DNA from: Desulfobacteraceae bacterium
GTDB lineage: Bacteria; Desulfobacterota; DSM-4660; Desulfatiglandales; Desulfatiglandaceae
Reading direction: 5' to 3'
NCBI GenBank assembly: GCA_030611815.1
Contig: JAUWPC010000019.1
Span: 1 to 20,017, forward strand
DNA: 20,017 bases
A program made the position numbers and the translations under genes. Under the pieces are notes generated by a model. That model did not search any database, was not told the DNA's origin, and was given only the letters and a program-made list of their open reading frames with translations. This document shows, piece after piece, positions 1-7,152 of the stretch. Positions within the stretch are counted from its first letter, which is position 1; each line of letters starts with the position of its first letter.

Positions 1-1
1 T

Positions 2-78
<77 letters not shown>

Positions 79-137
79 GCAATCTGATAATATAACGTCA
101 TAGGGTTGATTTGTCAAATAAAAAATCGCACTCCACT

Positions 138-1334
138 TCAGCAGACAAAAACCTTCAACGGTATCTGACTGATCAGACGATGACCGGTTTCGGTGACGGT
201 GAAGACGCTTTCGACGCCTGCGGAGAACCGGTTCTCGAAGACCATCTTGGGTTCGAGGGCGAATGTCATGCCCGGTTGGAGGGGGGAATCGTCTTTTGCG
301 CTGAGGATGGGCTGCTCGATCAGTTCAAGGCCGATTCCGTGGCCAATGAATTGAACCTTATATCCGGGCGGTCCGAGATAGGGTTCGGCATATCCCAGTT
401 TTTCTGCCTTGGTCAGCGCTGTGTCGAACAGGTCTCTGATGGGGATGCCCGGCCTGACCCTGTCTAAGACCGTATTGTGGATTTCAATGGTCGCAAGGGA
501 GGCATCGAGTGCCTCTTTGGGCATGGAACCGATGGCAAACATCCTCGTTTCATCGATATGAAATCCGTTGAAGACAGAGGCGATGTCGATCATGATAGGT
601 TCATCAGGGGCGAGTTTTTTGTTCCCCCCTCCCACAGGAAAGGCGGCTGAGGTTCCCTGGCCGCTGGCAGGGGAATCCAAGAGACCCACCATCCCGCCGC
701 TGCTCCCGCTCAGTATGTGCCAGGGGTAGCCCTCTGTCTGATAATCCCTGACCCTGAGCTTGCCCCCATGGCCTATTTTTCGGGCATACGCCTCATACAT
801 CCCCCCAAATTCCATCTCGGTATAACCTGGTCGGATATTGTTCTTGATATACTCAAAGGTCTGGGAGGAGAGTTGTGCTGTCTTTTCCATCTGTTCGATC
901 TCCCATGCGGATTTAATCATCCGGGCTTCGAGTATGAGGGGGGATCCGTCAACACAGTTTTGTTTTGGGAAAAGCCCACGATAAAATTCAAATTCCTTTA
1001 CAGGGACCACGTCTAATTCAAAACTGAGAGTCTCAGGGAGTTGCCCATAGAATTCAACGATTCGCCCCGGGACTTCTTTCGGGGATTTAATTTCGACGAT
1101 ATTGCCGATGGAAGATTCCTCTTGGGCCCTTGGCAGGTATCTCCTGATCAGCAGGAGGGGGTTCCCTTCGGAAGGTATGTAGAGGAAGCCGTTTTGGGCT
1201 GTTCCTGAAAAATAGAACAGGTCCACCCTTTGAACAATAAGGAGGCCATCGATCTCTTTTTCCCGCAATCTCTTTTGTATTTCAGTGATGCGGCTCTCTA
1301 TTTCAGATGCCGGGATTTTGAATTCTTGTGGCAT
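138..1334 (-). CDS. M24 family metallopeptidase (Xaa-Pro aminopeptidase-like)
   Basis: This 398-residue protein has the creatinase/prolidase layout: an N-terminal domain (about 1-135) and a pita-bread catalytic domain (about 145-390). All five expected dinuclear metal ligands are visible: Asp250 in MIDIA, Asp261 in HIDETR, His332 in FIGHGIG, Glu361 in ALEPK and Glu375 in GVESV. The family removes N-terminal residues ahead of proline from peptides, or acts on related substrates such as creatine; the real substrate cannot be told from sequence. There is no signal peptide, so it is probably cytoplasmic. The ATG at 1334 follows a close GGAG, and no other ATG is available nearby. The gene diverges from rseC and is followed by tRNA-fMet. 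Confidence 0.9.
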   Translation of the reverse strand: MPQEFKIPASEIESRITEIQKRLREKEIDGLLIVQRVDLFYFSGTAQNGFLYIPSEGNPLLLIRRYLPRAQEESSIGNIVEIKSPKEVPGRIVEFYGQLPETLSFELDVVPVKEFEFYRGLFPKQNCVDGSPLILEARMIKSAWEIEQMEKTAQLSSQTFEYIKNNIRPGYTEMEFGGMYEAYARKIGHGGKLRVRDYQTEGYPWHILSGSSGGMVGLLDSPASGQGTSAAFPVGGGNKKLAPDEPIMIDIASVFNGFHIDETRMFAIGSMPKEALDASLATIEIHNTVLDRVRPGIPIRDLFDTALTKAEKLGYAEPYLGPPGYKVQFIGHGIGLELIEQPILSAKDDSPLQPGMTFALEPKMVFENRFSAGVESVFTVTETGHRLISQIPLKVFVC

Positions 1335-1352
1335 TTCTCCAGATATTGGGGT

Positions 1353-1380
1353 TTGATTTTGAGTTAACTGATGTTATATT
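1353..1380 (+). promoter_or_regulatory. Candidate sigma-70 promoter for rseC-like gene
   Basis: TTGATT (1353-1358) and TATATT (1375-1380) are separated by 16 bp. The -35 matches 4 of 6 and the -10 matches 5 of 6 consensus bases. It lies in the gap between the divergent peptidase and rseC-like genes and points toward rseC, about 150 bp before its start. Assigned by eye only. Confidence 0.35.
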
Positions 1381-1387
1381 ATTCAAA

Positions 1388-1408
1388 TGAAACTTGAAAC
1401 TGAAACCT
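1388..1408. repeat. Short tandem heptamers (TGAAACT type)
   Basis: Two exact copies of TGAAACT (1388-1394 and 1395-1401) are followed by the shifted unit GAAACCT. This belongs to the pattern of 7-bp-period repeats that recurs in gaps throughout the window. Confidence 0.5.
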
Positions 1409-1473
1409 TGTCGAAGATCCCGTCTTTAGCGGGGAAACTTGAAATCTGCCTCTGGCTCGGAGAGGTCGTCTCT

Positions 1474-1508
1474 TTACGCCTTACGCCTTGGGCCTTGGGC
1501 CTTGGACC
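1474..1508. repeat. Five tandem heptamers (TTACGCC/TTGGGCC)
   Basis: Five 7-bp units run without interruption: TTACGCC twice, TTGGGCC twice, then TTGGACC. They sit just upstream of the rseC-like start. An open reading frame extends through them from 1439, but the peptide it would give is low-complexity and unlike RseC, so I treat this stretch as non-coding. Confidence 0.7.
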
Positions 1509-1528
1509 TTCAACGTAACAGAGTTTTT

Positions 1529-2002
1529 ATGGTCACTGAACAAGGCATTATTGAAGAGGTGTCCGGCCAAAAGGCCCTGGTTCGAATTAAGAAGGGTTCG
1601 GCCTGTGCAACCTGTGAATCCCGCGGTAATTGTGAAGTGATTTCCGGCAAAAGTATGGTAGTCGAGGTAGCCAATGATCTCGAGGCAGGGAAGGGGGATC
1701 ACGTTGAACTCAGTGTTCCCTCTGGAGCATTCTTGAAGCTCTCCCTACTTATTTACATACTCCCCGTAGTAGCCCTCATGGCAGGTGCTTTTGCAGGAGG
1801 GATGTGCGCCCCGTTTTTACATATGACCCCCACCCTGGCGTCTGTCATGGGTGGTTTTTTGGTCATGGGGATTACCTTTTATGCCCTCAAACGCTTTGAC
1901 AGGTCTTTACGTGCAAGGAGTGAATTTCGCCCCCGGATGACACGTATCCTCCTTCGTTCAGGCACCCGTCAGTCGGATTCTGGTAAGTCCTCCCGTATGT
2001 GA
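1529..2002 (+). CDS. rseC: RseC/MucC-like membrane protein
   Basis: From the ATG at 1529 this gives 157 residues with the RseC layout. A short N-terminal soluble domain carries a Cys cluster (Cys26, Cys29, Cys35). Two membrane helices follow (about 68-92 and 102-121), then a basic tail. In E. coli RseC modulates sigma-E and, together with the Rnf homologue Rsx, helps reduce SoxR. Its presence beside an rnf locus suggests a role with Rnf here, which is inference. The frame is open back to 1439, but the extra 30 residues would be encoded by tandem heptamers, so the internal ATG is preferred; its Shine-Dalgarno is weak. The 3' end overlaps the end of the convergent H-cluster gene by 34 bp. Confidence 0.82.
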   Translation: MVTEQGIIEEVSGQKALVRIKKGSACATCESRGNCEVISGKSMVVEVANDLEAGKGDHVELSVPSGAFLKLSLLIYILPVVALMAGAFAGGMCAPFLHMTPTLASVMGGFLVMGITFYALKRFDRSLRARSEFRPRMTRILLRSGTRQSDSGKSSRM

Positions 2003-3327
2003 GCGGGCACCTTGTTATCTCCAATCCTCAATTTTTTCTTTTGACTCTCCCAAAAAACACAGCCCTGGAGTGAGTTTTTTCCCTCAACCACATCTTCAAC
2101 AAAGGTTCTGCAGTCGGGGCAGCCGCAAGCTCCGCATTCCTTGCGCGGTAGCAATCGCAGAATTTCCTCCACGCGGTTTTGTCTTTCAATACCTTTGGAT
2201 ATATCAGAGGAGGTGAGTTGAGGGAGTTTTCTTTCCCAAGAGATCGGCGATTTGTCAGTGAAAAACCATCCCTTATCGTACAGCTTTTTTACGTAACTAT
2301 ATTTGACCCTTTTTTCTACCCCGAACATATGAATAAGTTTTTGGAGATTGTGCTTGGCCTGGTACTTGTCGGCCACGGTATAAGGGCCTCCAAGGCAGCC
2401 CTCAGCACAAGTCCTGAATTCTATATAATCTATATTATTCAGGAGACCCATTTCAACCTTTTCGAGATATCGGATTGTTTCCTGGAGACCGGGTACTGCG
2501 AGACAGTTAAGGTCAAGTCCTGTAATTTCGCCGCCTGACATCCCCCATCCAAGGCCGATTCCACCGGAATGATGCAGAACAATATCCTCGTCAACATCCT
2601 GGATATTTTTCTTGAGATCTTCATAGATGTTGCTAAGAGCGACGGCTTCGTCGAGATAAGAGTGTTCTTGAAAAACGGGTTCTTTGATGCAGATCATCTT
2701 TGATGGGCATGGAGTGATATGCACTACCTTAATATCTGTTTCAGGGCAGTCATGTCTTGCTGCAAGACGGAGTTTGGATTCTCTTGCTACAATCTCTCGA
2801 GGTGTCATAAGGGGAGGGATGTTTTTTAAAAGGGAGGGAAATCTGTAAGCGATAAGTTTGACCACAACCGGGCATACGGGAGAAATCAGGGGAAAAGAAG
2901 CGTCATCTTTCTTTCGGTGTTCTTTAATAAACAGTTCGACGGCAACATTAAACATCTCGTTGGTATAGGTCTGGTCATGCACATAGCTGAAACCCATTCT
3001 TTTGAGACCGAGCAGGATGTCGTTGGGCAATATCCCTTCTTCAAATTGGGAATATAAAACTGTGGAGGCGCTTACAGACGTAAAGTGATCGGATAGGTCC
3101 CCCATATCGCTCTTGCCCATTATGGCAGTGAGGGCTCCCCTGGGGCAGACGCGTATGCACTCTCCACAGTCTATGCACATCCCGTCGTCGATTACAGCTA
3201 CCCTGGCTTCTTTTACGCGTATGGCCTTGGTGGGGCACGCCTTCATACAGAGGACACAACCGTTGCAGACCTCCTCATTGACATGGATATAATGAACGGC
3301 TTTTAAATCAGATAGCGATTTGGTCAT
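1969..3327 (-). CDS. Sensory-type [FeFe]-hydrogenase-like protein (HydS-like)
   Basis: This 452-residue iron-sulfur protein has three parts. An N-terminal 2[4Fe-4S] ferredoxin carries Cys21/24/27/31 and Cys51/54/57/61. An H-cluster domain follows (about 85-345). A C-terminal [4Fe-4S] domain has Cys398, 401, 406 and 423 in a CGACGCPDC arrangement. The H-cluster ligands are present: Cys152 (ISPVCP), Cys207 (TPCPSK), and Cys307 and Cys311 (TCAEGC). However, the Cys that relays protons in catalytic enzymes (TSCCP) is Val151 here. This is the pattern of the sensory or group C/D hydrogenases such as Thermotoga HydS, which turn over slowly and are thought to report H2 or redox state. No PAS or kinase domain is attached, so output probably goes through neighbours. 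Its ATG overlaps the stop of the upstream HATPase gene by 4 bp, implying translational coupling. Confidence 0.88.
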   Translation of the reverse strand: MTKSLSDLKAVHYIHVNEEVCNGCVLCMKACPTKAIRVKEARVAVIDDGMCIDCGECIRVCPRGALTAIMGKSDMGDLSDHFTSVSASTVLYSQFEEGILPNDILLGLKRMGFSYVHDQTYTNEMFNVAVELFIKEHRKKDDASFPLISPVCPVVVKLIAYRFPSLLKNIPPLMTPREIVARESKLRLAARHDCPETDIKVVHITPCPSKMICIKEPVFQEHSYLDEAVALSNIYEDLKKNIQDVDEDIVLHHSGGIGLGWGMSGGEITGLDLNCLAVPGLQETIRYLEKVEMGLLNNIDYIEFRTCAEGCLGGPYTVADKYQAKHNLQKLIHMFGVEKRVKYSYVKKLYDKGWFFTDKSPISWERKLPQLTSSDISKGIERQNRVEEILRLLPRKECGACGCPDCRTFVEDVVEGKNSLQGCVFWESQKKKLRIGDNKVPAHIREDLPESD

Positions 3328-3755
3328 GGGCCGTCACTCACTATAAAAGAAATTCGCAGGTGGATTCCTTCGCCCTTTTTTGAATGAATCTCTAATGAAT
3401 CAGCGTGGTTTTTGATATTTGGGAGGCCCATTCCAGCCCCGAAACCCATCTCCCTGTATTCCGGCGTTGCGGTGGAAAATCCCTCTTGGAGCGCCAGGTC
3501 TATATTGTCAATTCCGGGACCGTCGTCGGTGAAATCCATGACAATATTTTTAGGATCTACTGTGAGCTCCAGTACCCCATCTCCGCCGTGCATTACTACA
3601 TTCATCTCCGCCTCATAGGCGCAGACCGCAGCACGTCGTACGTCATTTGCTCTAAATCCTATGGTTTTAAGGAGACTCTGGACTTCAATTGAAACCTCAC
3701 CGGCTCGAACAAAATCCCTGGCTTTGATTTCAAACCGTTTTTTTAGATTAGCCAT
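3324..3755 (-). CDS. Anti-sigma factor-like HATPase (RsbW/SpoIIAB type)
   Basis: This 143-residue protein consists of a single GHKL/HATPase_c_2 domain. The N-box is seen as AYEAEMN (Glu48, Asn52), the G1 box as DFTDDGPGI (74-82), and the glycine-rich ATP lid as GFGAGMGL (104-111). Members of this family bind ATP and either phosphorylate an anti-anti-sigma partner on Ser/Thr or hold a sigma factor. No sigma factor or STAS-domain partner is encoded in this window. The stop overlaps the HydS-like start by 4 bp, so the two products are probably made in step. A link to redox sensing is inferred from context. No clear Shine-Dalgarno precedes the ATG. Confidence 0.85.
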   Translation of the reverse strand: MANLKKRFEIKARDFVRAGEVSIEVQSLLKTIGFRANDVRRAAVCAYEAEMNVVMHGGDGVLELTVDPKNIVMDFTDDGPGIDNIDLALQEGFSTATPEYREMGFGAGMGLPNIKNHADSLEIHSKKGEGIHLRISFIVSDGP

Positions 3756-3772
3756 ATGGCGTGTGGTCGTGC

Positions 3773-4141
3773 TTAAGAATCTGATTTGGGCAATGTTTTT
3801 TCGACTCCACGGAGTCCTTTTGAAAACAATCTCCCGCTTGATGAAAACATGGTAAAAGGCGTGGTTAGAAGCGGCAGATCGTGCTTTTTTGCGTGGGCGA
3901 TTAGCTCCTCAGTGGGCCGTTTGCCTCTTACGAAGACAATAGCGGTGAGACCAGCAATGACCGAGGTCCGGATGACCTGTATATTGCAAAGTCCTGTCAG
4001 TAACAGGGAACCTGTATTTGGGCCGGTGAGGAGATCACTCATGAGATCACACGCGGTGCACCTTTCGATCGGCATCTCAAGCTTGTCATGTCCGGTAATG
4101 ACTTCGGCGAGCAATATTTTTTTGATAGCTGATAGTTTCAT
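3773..4141 (-). CDS. DRTGG-domain protein (copy 2)
   Basis: This 122-residue protein spans one DRTGG domain and little else. It shares with the gene at 7949-8290 the opening MKL.I.(K)I, the segment DLMSD near residue 35, and the closing pattern S..GRLF..G. DRTGG domains are found beside CBS domains and in phosphotransacetylase-like proteins; their ligand is not established. Stand-alone copies are known beside HydABC-type hydrogenase genes. The likely role is small-molecule sensing within this regulatory cassette, by inference. It follows the HydB gene by 37 bp and precedes the anti-sigma-like gene by 17 bp. Confidence 0.8.
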   Translation of the reverse strand: MKLSAIKKILLAEVITGHDKLEMPIERCTACDLMSDLLTGPNTGSLLLTGLCNIQVIRTSVIAGLTAIVFVRGKRPTEELIAHAKKHDLPLLTTPFTMFSSSGRLFSKGLRGVEKTLPKSDS

Positions 4142-4158
4142 AATGTATAGTATGATTA

Positions 4159-4164
4159 CCTCCT
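4159..4164 (-). promoter_or_regulatory. Perfect AGGAGG at unusual distance from start
   Basis: A consensus AGGAGG lies 17 nt upstream of the ATG at 4141. That is longer than the usual 5-9 nt. No ATG, GTG or TTG sits at the normal spacing in this frame, so the ATG is kept as the start, but initiation here may be weak or regulated. Confidence 0.45.
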
Positions 4165-4178
4165 GAGAGTAGAAAGAA

Positions 4179-5975
4179 CTATACCTTAATTACGGCTCCG
4201 AACTTGCAATTGTCATAGCAAAGACCGCACTTGATGCAGAGGTCCTGGTTGAGGGTATGGGGTTCCTTTTTCTCACCGGTGATGGCTTTTTCCGGACACT
4301 TGCGAGCACACAACGTGCATCCTGTACAGGTTTCAGGGTCTATGGAAAAAGTTATAAGAGCCTTGCAAACAGCTGCCGGGCAGCGTTTTTCCAGTATATG
4401 AGCCTCGTATTCATGGCGGAAATAGCGAAGGGTGCTGAGTACCGGATTCGGAACGGTCTGGCCTAAGCCGCACAAAGATGCTGATTGTAGGACGCTGCTT
4501 AACATCTCCAGTCTGTCGATATCTTCGATTGTTCCTTTCCCCTCTGTAATTCTTTCAAGTATCCACAGGAGTTGTCGGGTCCCCTCACGGCAGGGGGTGC
4601 ACTTTCCGCAAGATTCTTCTGTGGTAAATTCAACAAAAAATCTTGCCACATCCACCATGCAGGAGGTCTCATCCATGACTACCATGCCGCCGGAGCCAAC
4701 TATAGCCCCTATTTTGACGATGTTTTCGTAATCCACAGGGGTATCAAGCAAGTGCGCAGGAATACACCCGCCAGAAGGGCCTCCGAGCTGGACTGCCTTG
4801 AATTTTTTGCCATCGGGTATGCCGCCGCCTATGTCATAGATTATGGACCTCAAAGGAGCCCCCATGGGCACTTCGATCAGTCCGATGTTCCTGACCTGGC
4901 CGCTCAATGCAAAAACTTTGGTGCCTTTACTTTTTTCTGTCCCGAGGCTGCTGAACCATTTGGCGCCACGATATATTATCTGTGGAATATTTGCCAGGCT
5001 TTCCACATTGTTCAGAACAGTAGGTCTATCCCAAAGGCCTTTATTGGCAGGAAAAGGCGGCCTGGGTCTTGGCATACCCCTCTCACCTTCTATGGAGCGC
5101 ATTAAAGCGGTCTCTTCTCCGCACACAAAGGCGCCGGCCCCCAAATACAGGTCTATATCGATGTCAAAACCGGATCCTAATATGTCCTTTCCAAGAAGTC
5201 CGTATTCTCTTGCCTGGCCAATGGCAGTCCGGAGCCTCTCGATAGCAAGCGGGTACTCGGCGCGGACGTATATATACCCTGTATTTGATCCAATAGCCTT
5301 CCCTCCGATTATCATCCCCTCCAGAACAGAATGGGGATCGCTTTCCAGAATGGAGCGGTCCATAAAAGCGCCGGGATCACCTTCATCCGCATTACAGAGC
5401 ATATACTTGATGTCTCCCTTGGCGGCAGCGCAAAACTGCCATTTCAGACCGGTGGGAAAACCTGCCCCGCCTCGACCTCTTAGACCGGACGCCTTCATCT
5501 CTTCAATAATCTGCTCCGATGTCATTTCAAGGAGGGCCTTGGCAGCTCCGAGATATCCGTCCCTTGCAATATATTCGTCGATGTTGTCAGGGTCAATGAG
5601 AGCCCGATTCTTGAGGGCAACCAGTATCTGGCTGCTGAAGAAGCCTATGTCCTTGATTTTCGGAATAGCCTCTTCTGCTTCAGGACTCTCAAAGAGATGC
5701 TTTTTCAGCGTTCTTCCTTTAATAAGATATTCCTCCACAAAGAAAGGGACATCTTTTGCAACCAGCTTTTGATAAAATATCTCATCAGGATAAGCGACCA
5801 TTAAAGGTCCGGCCGCGCAGAAGCCGTTGCATCCGGTAGTGCCCACAAACACTTCATCCTGTAGCCCGTTCTTGTTAATTTCTTCCACCAGGGCGTCTCT
5901 CATATCAAGAGAACCGTTTAAGACACAACTGGTCCCTGCACATATCATAAGGTGAACGCGATACTTCTTTTCCAT
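4179..5975 (-). CDS. HydB/NuoF-like NADH-binding flavoprotein
   Basis: This 598-residue subunit has the layout of HydB in electron-bifurcating hydrogenases. An N-terminal thioredoxin-like [2Fe-2S] domain carries Cys12/17/49/53. A NuoF 51-kDa domain has the FMN/NADH loop GRGGAGFPTG (167-176) and the motif NADEGDPGAF. An SLBB region follows, then a [4Fe-4S] site (Cys456/459/462 and Cys502), and finally a C-terminal 2[4Fe-4S] ferredoxin (about 550-591). It should oxidise NADH or reduce NAD+ and pass electrons to its partners. The frame is open to an ATG at 6023, but those 16 extra residues are read through tandem heptamers. The ATG at 5975, preceded by AAGGCGG and starting MEKKYRVHL, fits the domain boundary better. 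The partners are probably the [2Fe-2S] protein upstream and the 976-residue fusion. Confidence 0.93.
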   Translation of the reverse strand: MEKKYRVHLMICAGTSCVLNGSLDMRDALVEEINKNGLQDEVFVGTTGCNGFCAAGPLMVAYPDEIFYQKLVAKDVPFFVEEYLIKGRTLKKHLFESPEAEEAIPKIKDIGFFSSQILVALKNRALIDPDNIDEYIARDGYLGAAKALLEMTSEQIIEEMKASGLRGRGGAGFPTGLKWQFCAAAKGDIKYMLCNADEGDPGAFMDRSILESDPHSVLEGMIIGGKAIGSNTGYIYVRAEYPLAIERLRTAIGQAREYGLLGKDILGSGFDIDIDLYLGAGAFVCGEETALMRSIEGERGMPRPRPPFPANKGLWDRPTVLNNVESLANIPQIIYRGAKWFSSLGTEKSKGTKVFALSGQVRNIGLIEVPMGAPLRSIIYDIGGGIPDGKKFKAVQLGGPSGGCIPAHLLDTPVDYENIVKIGAIVGSGGMVVMDETSCMVDVARFFVEFTTEESCGKCTPCREGTRQLLWILERITEGKGTIEDIDRLEMLSSVLQSASLCGLGQTVPNPVLSTLRYFRHEYEAHILEKRCPAAVCKALITFSIDPETCTGCTLCARKCPEKAITGEKKEPHTLNQDLCIKCGLCYDNCKFGAVIKV

Positions 5976-6014
5976 AAAAACCGCCTTGTTTTCATGAGGA
6001 ATTCCCTTTCCTCC

Positions 6015-6049
6015 AATCATCAATCAACAATCATCAATCGACAATCCTA
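6015..6049. repeat. Tandem heptamers (AATCATC type)
   Basis: Five 7-bp units run in succession: AATCATC, AATCAAC, AATCATC, AATCGAC and AATCCTA. They fill the gap between the [2Fe-2S] protein gene and the HydB-like gene and reach the stop codon of the former (6047-6049). Confidence 0.7.
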
Positions 6050-6430
6050 ATACGTGGTCTCACTACCCATGGACAGTGCGTATTCCACCACGGGATTATT
6101 TTTCAATATGTGCTCATCAAATATCTTGATGGCTTTTTCATCGCTTAAGTCTATATATTTTACCGGGGCGGAATCTTTAACTTCCACAGTAATCATCGGT
6201 TCATGATTACAGAGCCCCGCACACCCTGATGTGGTCAGCATGATATCGGTTTTGCCGGTATCTCCGAGTTCAGCAAGGAGTACGTCCATAATTTTTCTGG
6301 CGCCTGCTGCTATTCCGCAGGTGCCCATATGAACCGTAATCTTCACCCGATGTTGTCCCTCCCTCAGGTTGACGGTCCCTTTCATGGCTTCCTTGATTTT
6401 TTTTAGATCTTCAACTTTAATTTTGCCCAT
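6047..6430 (-). CDS. Thioredoxin-like [2Fe-2S] ferredoxin subunit (HydC-like)
   Basis: This 127-residue protein belongs to the small thioredoxin-like [2Fe-2S] ferredoxins that accompany HydB in bifurcating hydrogenase operons. Visible motifs are HMGTCGIAAGA with Cys38 and TSGCAGLC with Cys70 and Cys74. Only three of the four possible Cys ligands are seen. My recollection is that a single Cys in the first motif is common in this subfamily, so the protein is probably not defective. The likely role is electron transfer within the NADH-linked complex. A canonical GGAGGT (6438-6443) sits inside the 3' end of the upstream HATPase gene, 7 nt before this ATG, pointing to coupled translation. Confidence 0.85.
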   Translation of the reverse strand: MGKIKVEDLKKIKEAMKGTVNLREGQHRVKITVHMGTCGIAAGARKIMDVLLAELGDTGKTDIMLTTSGCAGLCNHEPMITVEVKDSAPVKYIDLSDEKAIKIFDEHILKNNPVVEYALSMGSETTY

Positions 6431-6433
6431 ATT

Positions 6434-6997
6434 TTATACCTCCGGCCCATATTCATGCTGTTCAGGCTTCCCTGATTTCTTAAAGAGGTCTCTGAAAAGT
6501 TTCAGGACAGCAGGGTCATTCAAGGGAACAATACCGCCAAGCTCGGCCCTGACTTCTCTGGTATCCAACTCTATACTTTCATCGTGAAAATCACCATTAT
6601 AAACAAAATCTATATCCGGATTGCCTGCAATAAGTGAGACAAGGGTAGAACCGATATCCCCTACAGGTTTACGATCGATATGATTTGCCTGAAACGTCGC
6701 TTTTACGGTGGTGCCATGGCCGGTGTGGGAAATGATAGAAAGATCTCCGCCGGTTTCCTTTGCAGCCTGTTCCAAAAGAGACAATCCCAGTCCCACACTA
6801 CGGGTCGTCCGCGTGGTAACAAAAGGGTCTCGAACCGTTTTAACCATCTCCGGGTCCATGCCGTGACCATTATCTTCAATAATGATTTGCAATAGATTCT
6901 TATCCGTGTCCTCGATAATCTGTATTTTTACAAGGGTGGCCCCGGCCTTTGTTGAGTTTTCAACAATATCCAATATGTGAAGAGAAAGATCCTGCAT
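6434..6997 (-). CDS. Histidine-kinase-like ATPase (HATPase_c) protein
   Basis: This 187-residue protein has an N-terminal GHKL ATPase domain (about 1-110) and an unassigned C-terminal extension (about 110-187). The N-box is LHILDIVENS (Asn14), the G1 box is DNGHGM (42-47) and the ATP lid is SVGLGLSLL (67-75). No dimerisation/phosphoacceptor His domain or receiver is seen, so it is not a complete sensor kinase. Stand-alone ATPases starting M..LSLHILDI.ENS are typical of hydABC gene neighbourhoods, and a regulatory role is inferred from that. No Shine-Dalgarno precedes the ATG at 6997; short heptamers lie there instead. Confidence 0.85.
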   Translation of the reverse strand: MQDLSLHILDIVENSTKAGATLVKIQIIEDTDKNLLQIIIEDNGHGMDPEMVKTVRDPFVTTRTTRSVGLGLSLLEQAAKETGGDLSIISHTGHGTTVKATFQANHIDRKPVGDIGSTLVSLIAGNPDIDFVYNGDFHDESIELDTREVRAELGGIVPLNDPAVLKLFRDLFKKSGKPEQHEYGPEV

Positions 6998-7018
6998 ATT
7001 GACTGTTGACTATTGAAT
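6998..7018. repeat. Three tandem heptamers (ATTGACT type)
   Basis: ATTGACT, GTTGACT and ATTGAAT follow one another directly upstream of the HATPase start codon, occupying the place where a ribosome binding site would be expected. Confidence 0.5.
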
Positions 7019-7090
7019 ATGGACGTTCTCGCAAAAAGCCGGAATGTTCGGGATTTGGATTAATGTCTTTAGTGCTAACTCCTTACAATA

Positions 7091-7124
7091 ATTCGTAATC
7101 CCTAAATCCCTGAATTCCTAAATT
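7091..7124. repeat. Short tandem repeat with 8-bp period
   Basis: Units resembling TAATCCCT, AAATCCCT, GAATTCCT and AAATTCAT repeat with an 8-bp period in the gap between the PHP and HATPase genes. A related fragment (TTCAATCCCTAAATTCATTAC) lies at about 17849-17869, at the end of the cytochrome gene. Just downstream, AAAAGTACTTTT forms a perfect 12-bp palindrome. Confidence 0.45.
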
Positions 7125-7152
7125 CATGTAAAAAGTACTTTTCACATGGGTG

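Noticed and set aside
1439..1528. N-terminal extension of the RseC-like protein
   Set aside because: The 30 residues are encoded partly by tandem heptamers and do not resemble the family; RseC proteins begin near the ATG at 1529.
1969..3327. Catalytic HydA hydrogenase
   Set aside because: The first Cys of the TSCCP motif is Val and the other motifs are of the sensory type, so the catalytic assignment is not supported.
4843..5772. 309-residue open frame on the plus strand opposite the HydB-like gene
   Set aside because: It lies wholly antisense to a gene with clear NuoF motifs, its product has no recognisable domain, and it has no ribosome site.
5976..6023. 16-residue N-terminal extension of the HydB-like protein
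   Set aside because: It reads through heptamer repeats and precedes the usual start of the thioredoxin-like domain.
6015..6049. CRISPR array in the short repeats
   Set aside because: Units are 7 bp with no spacers and occur at several unlinked gaps; no cas genes are present.
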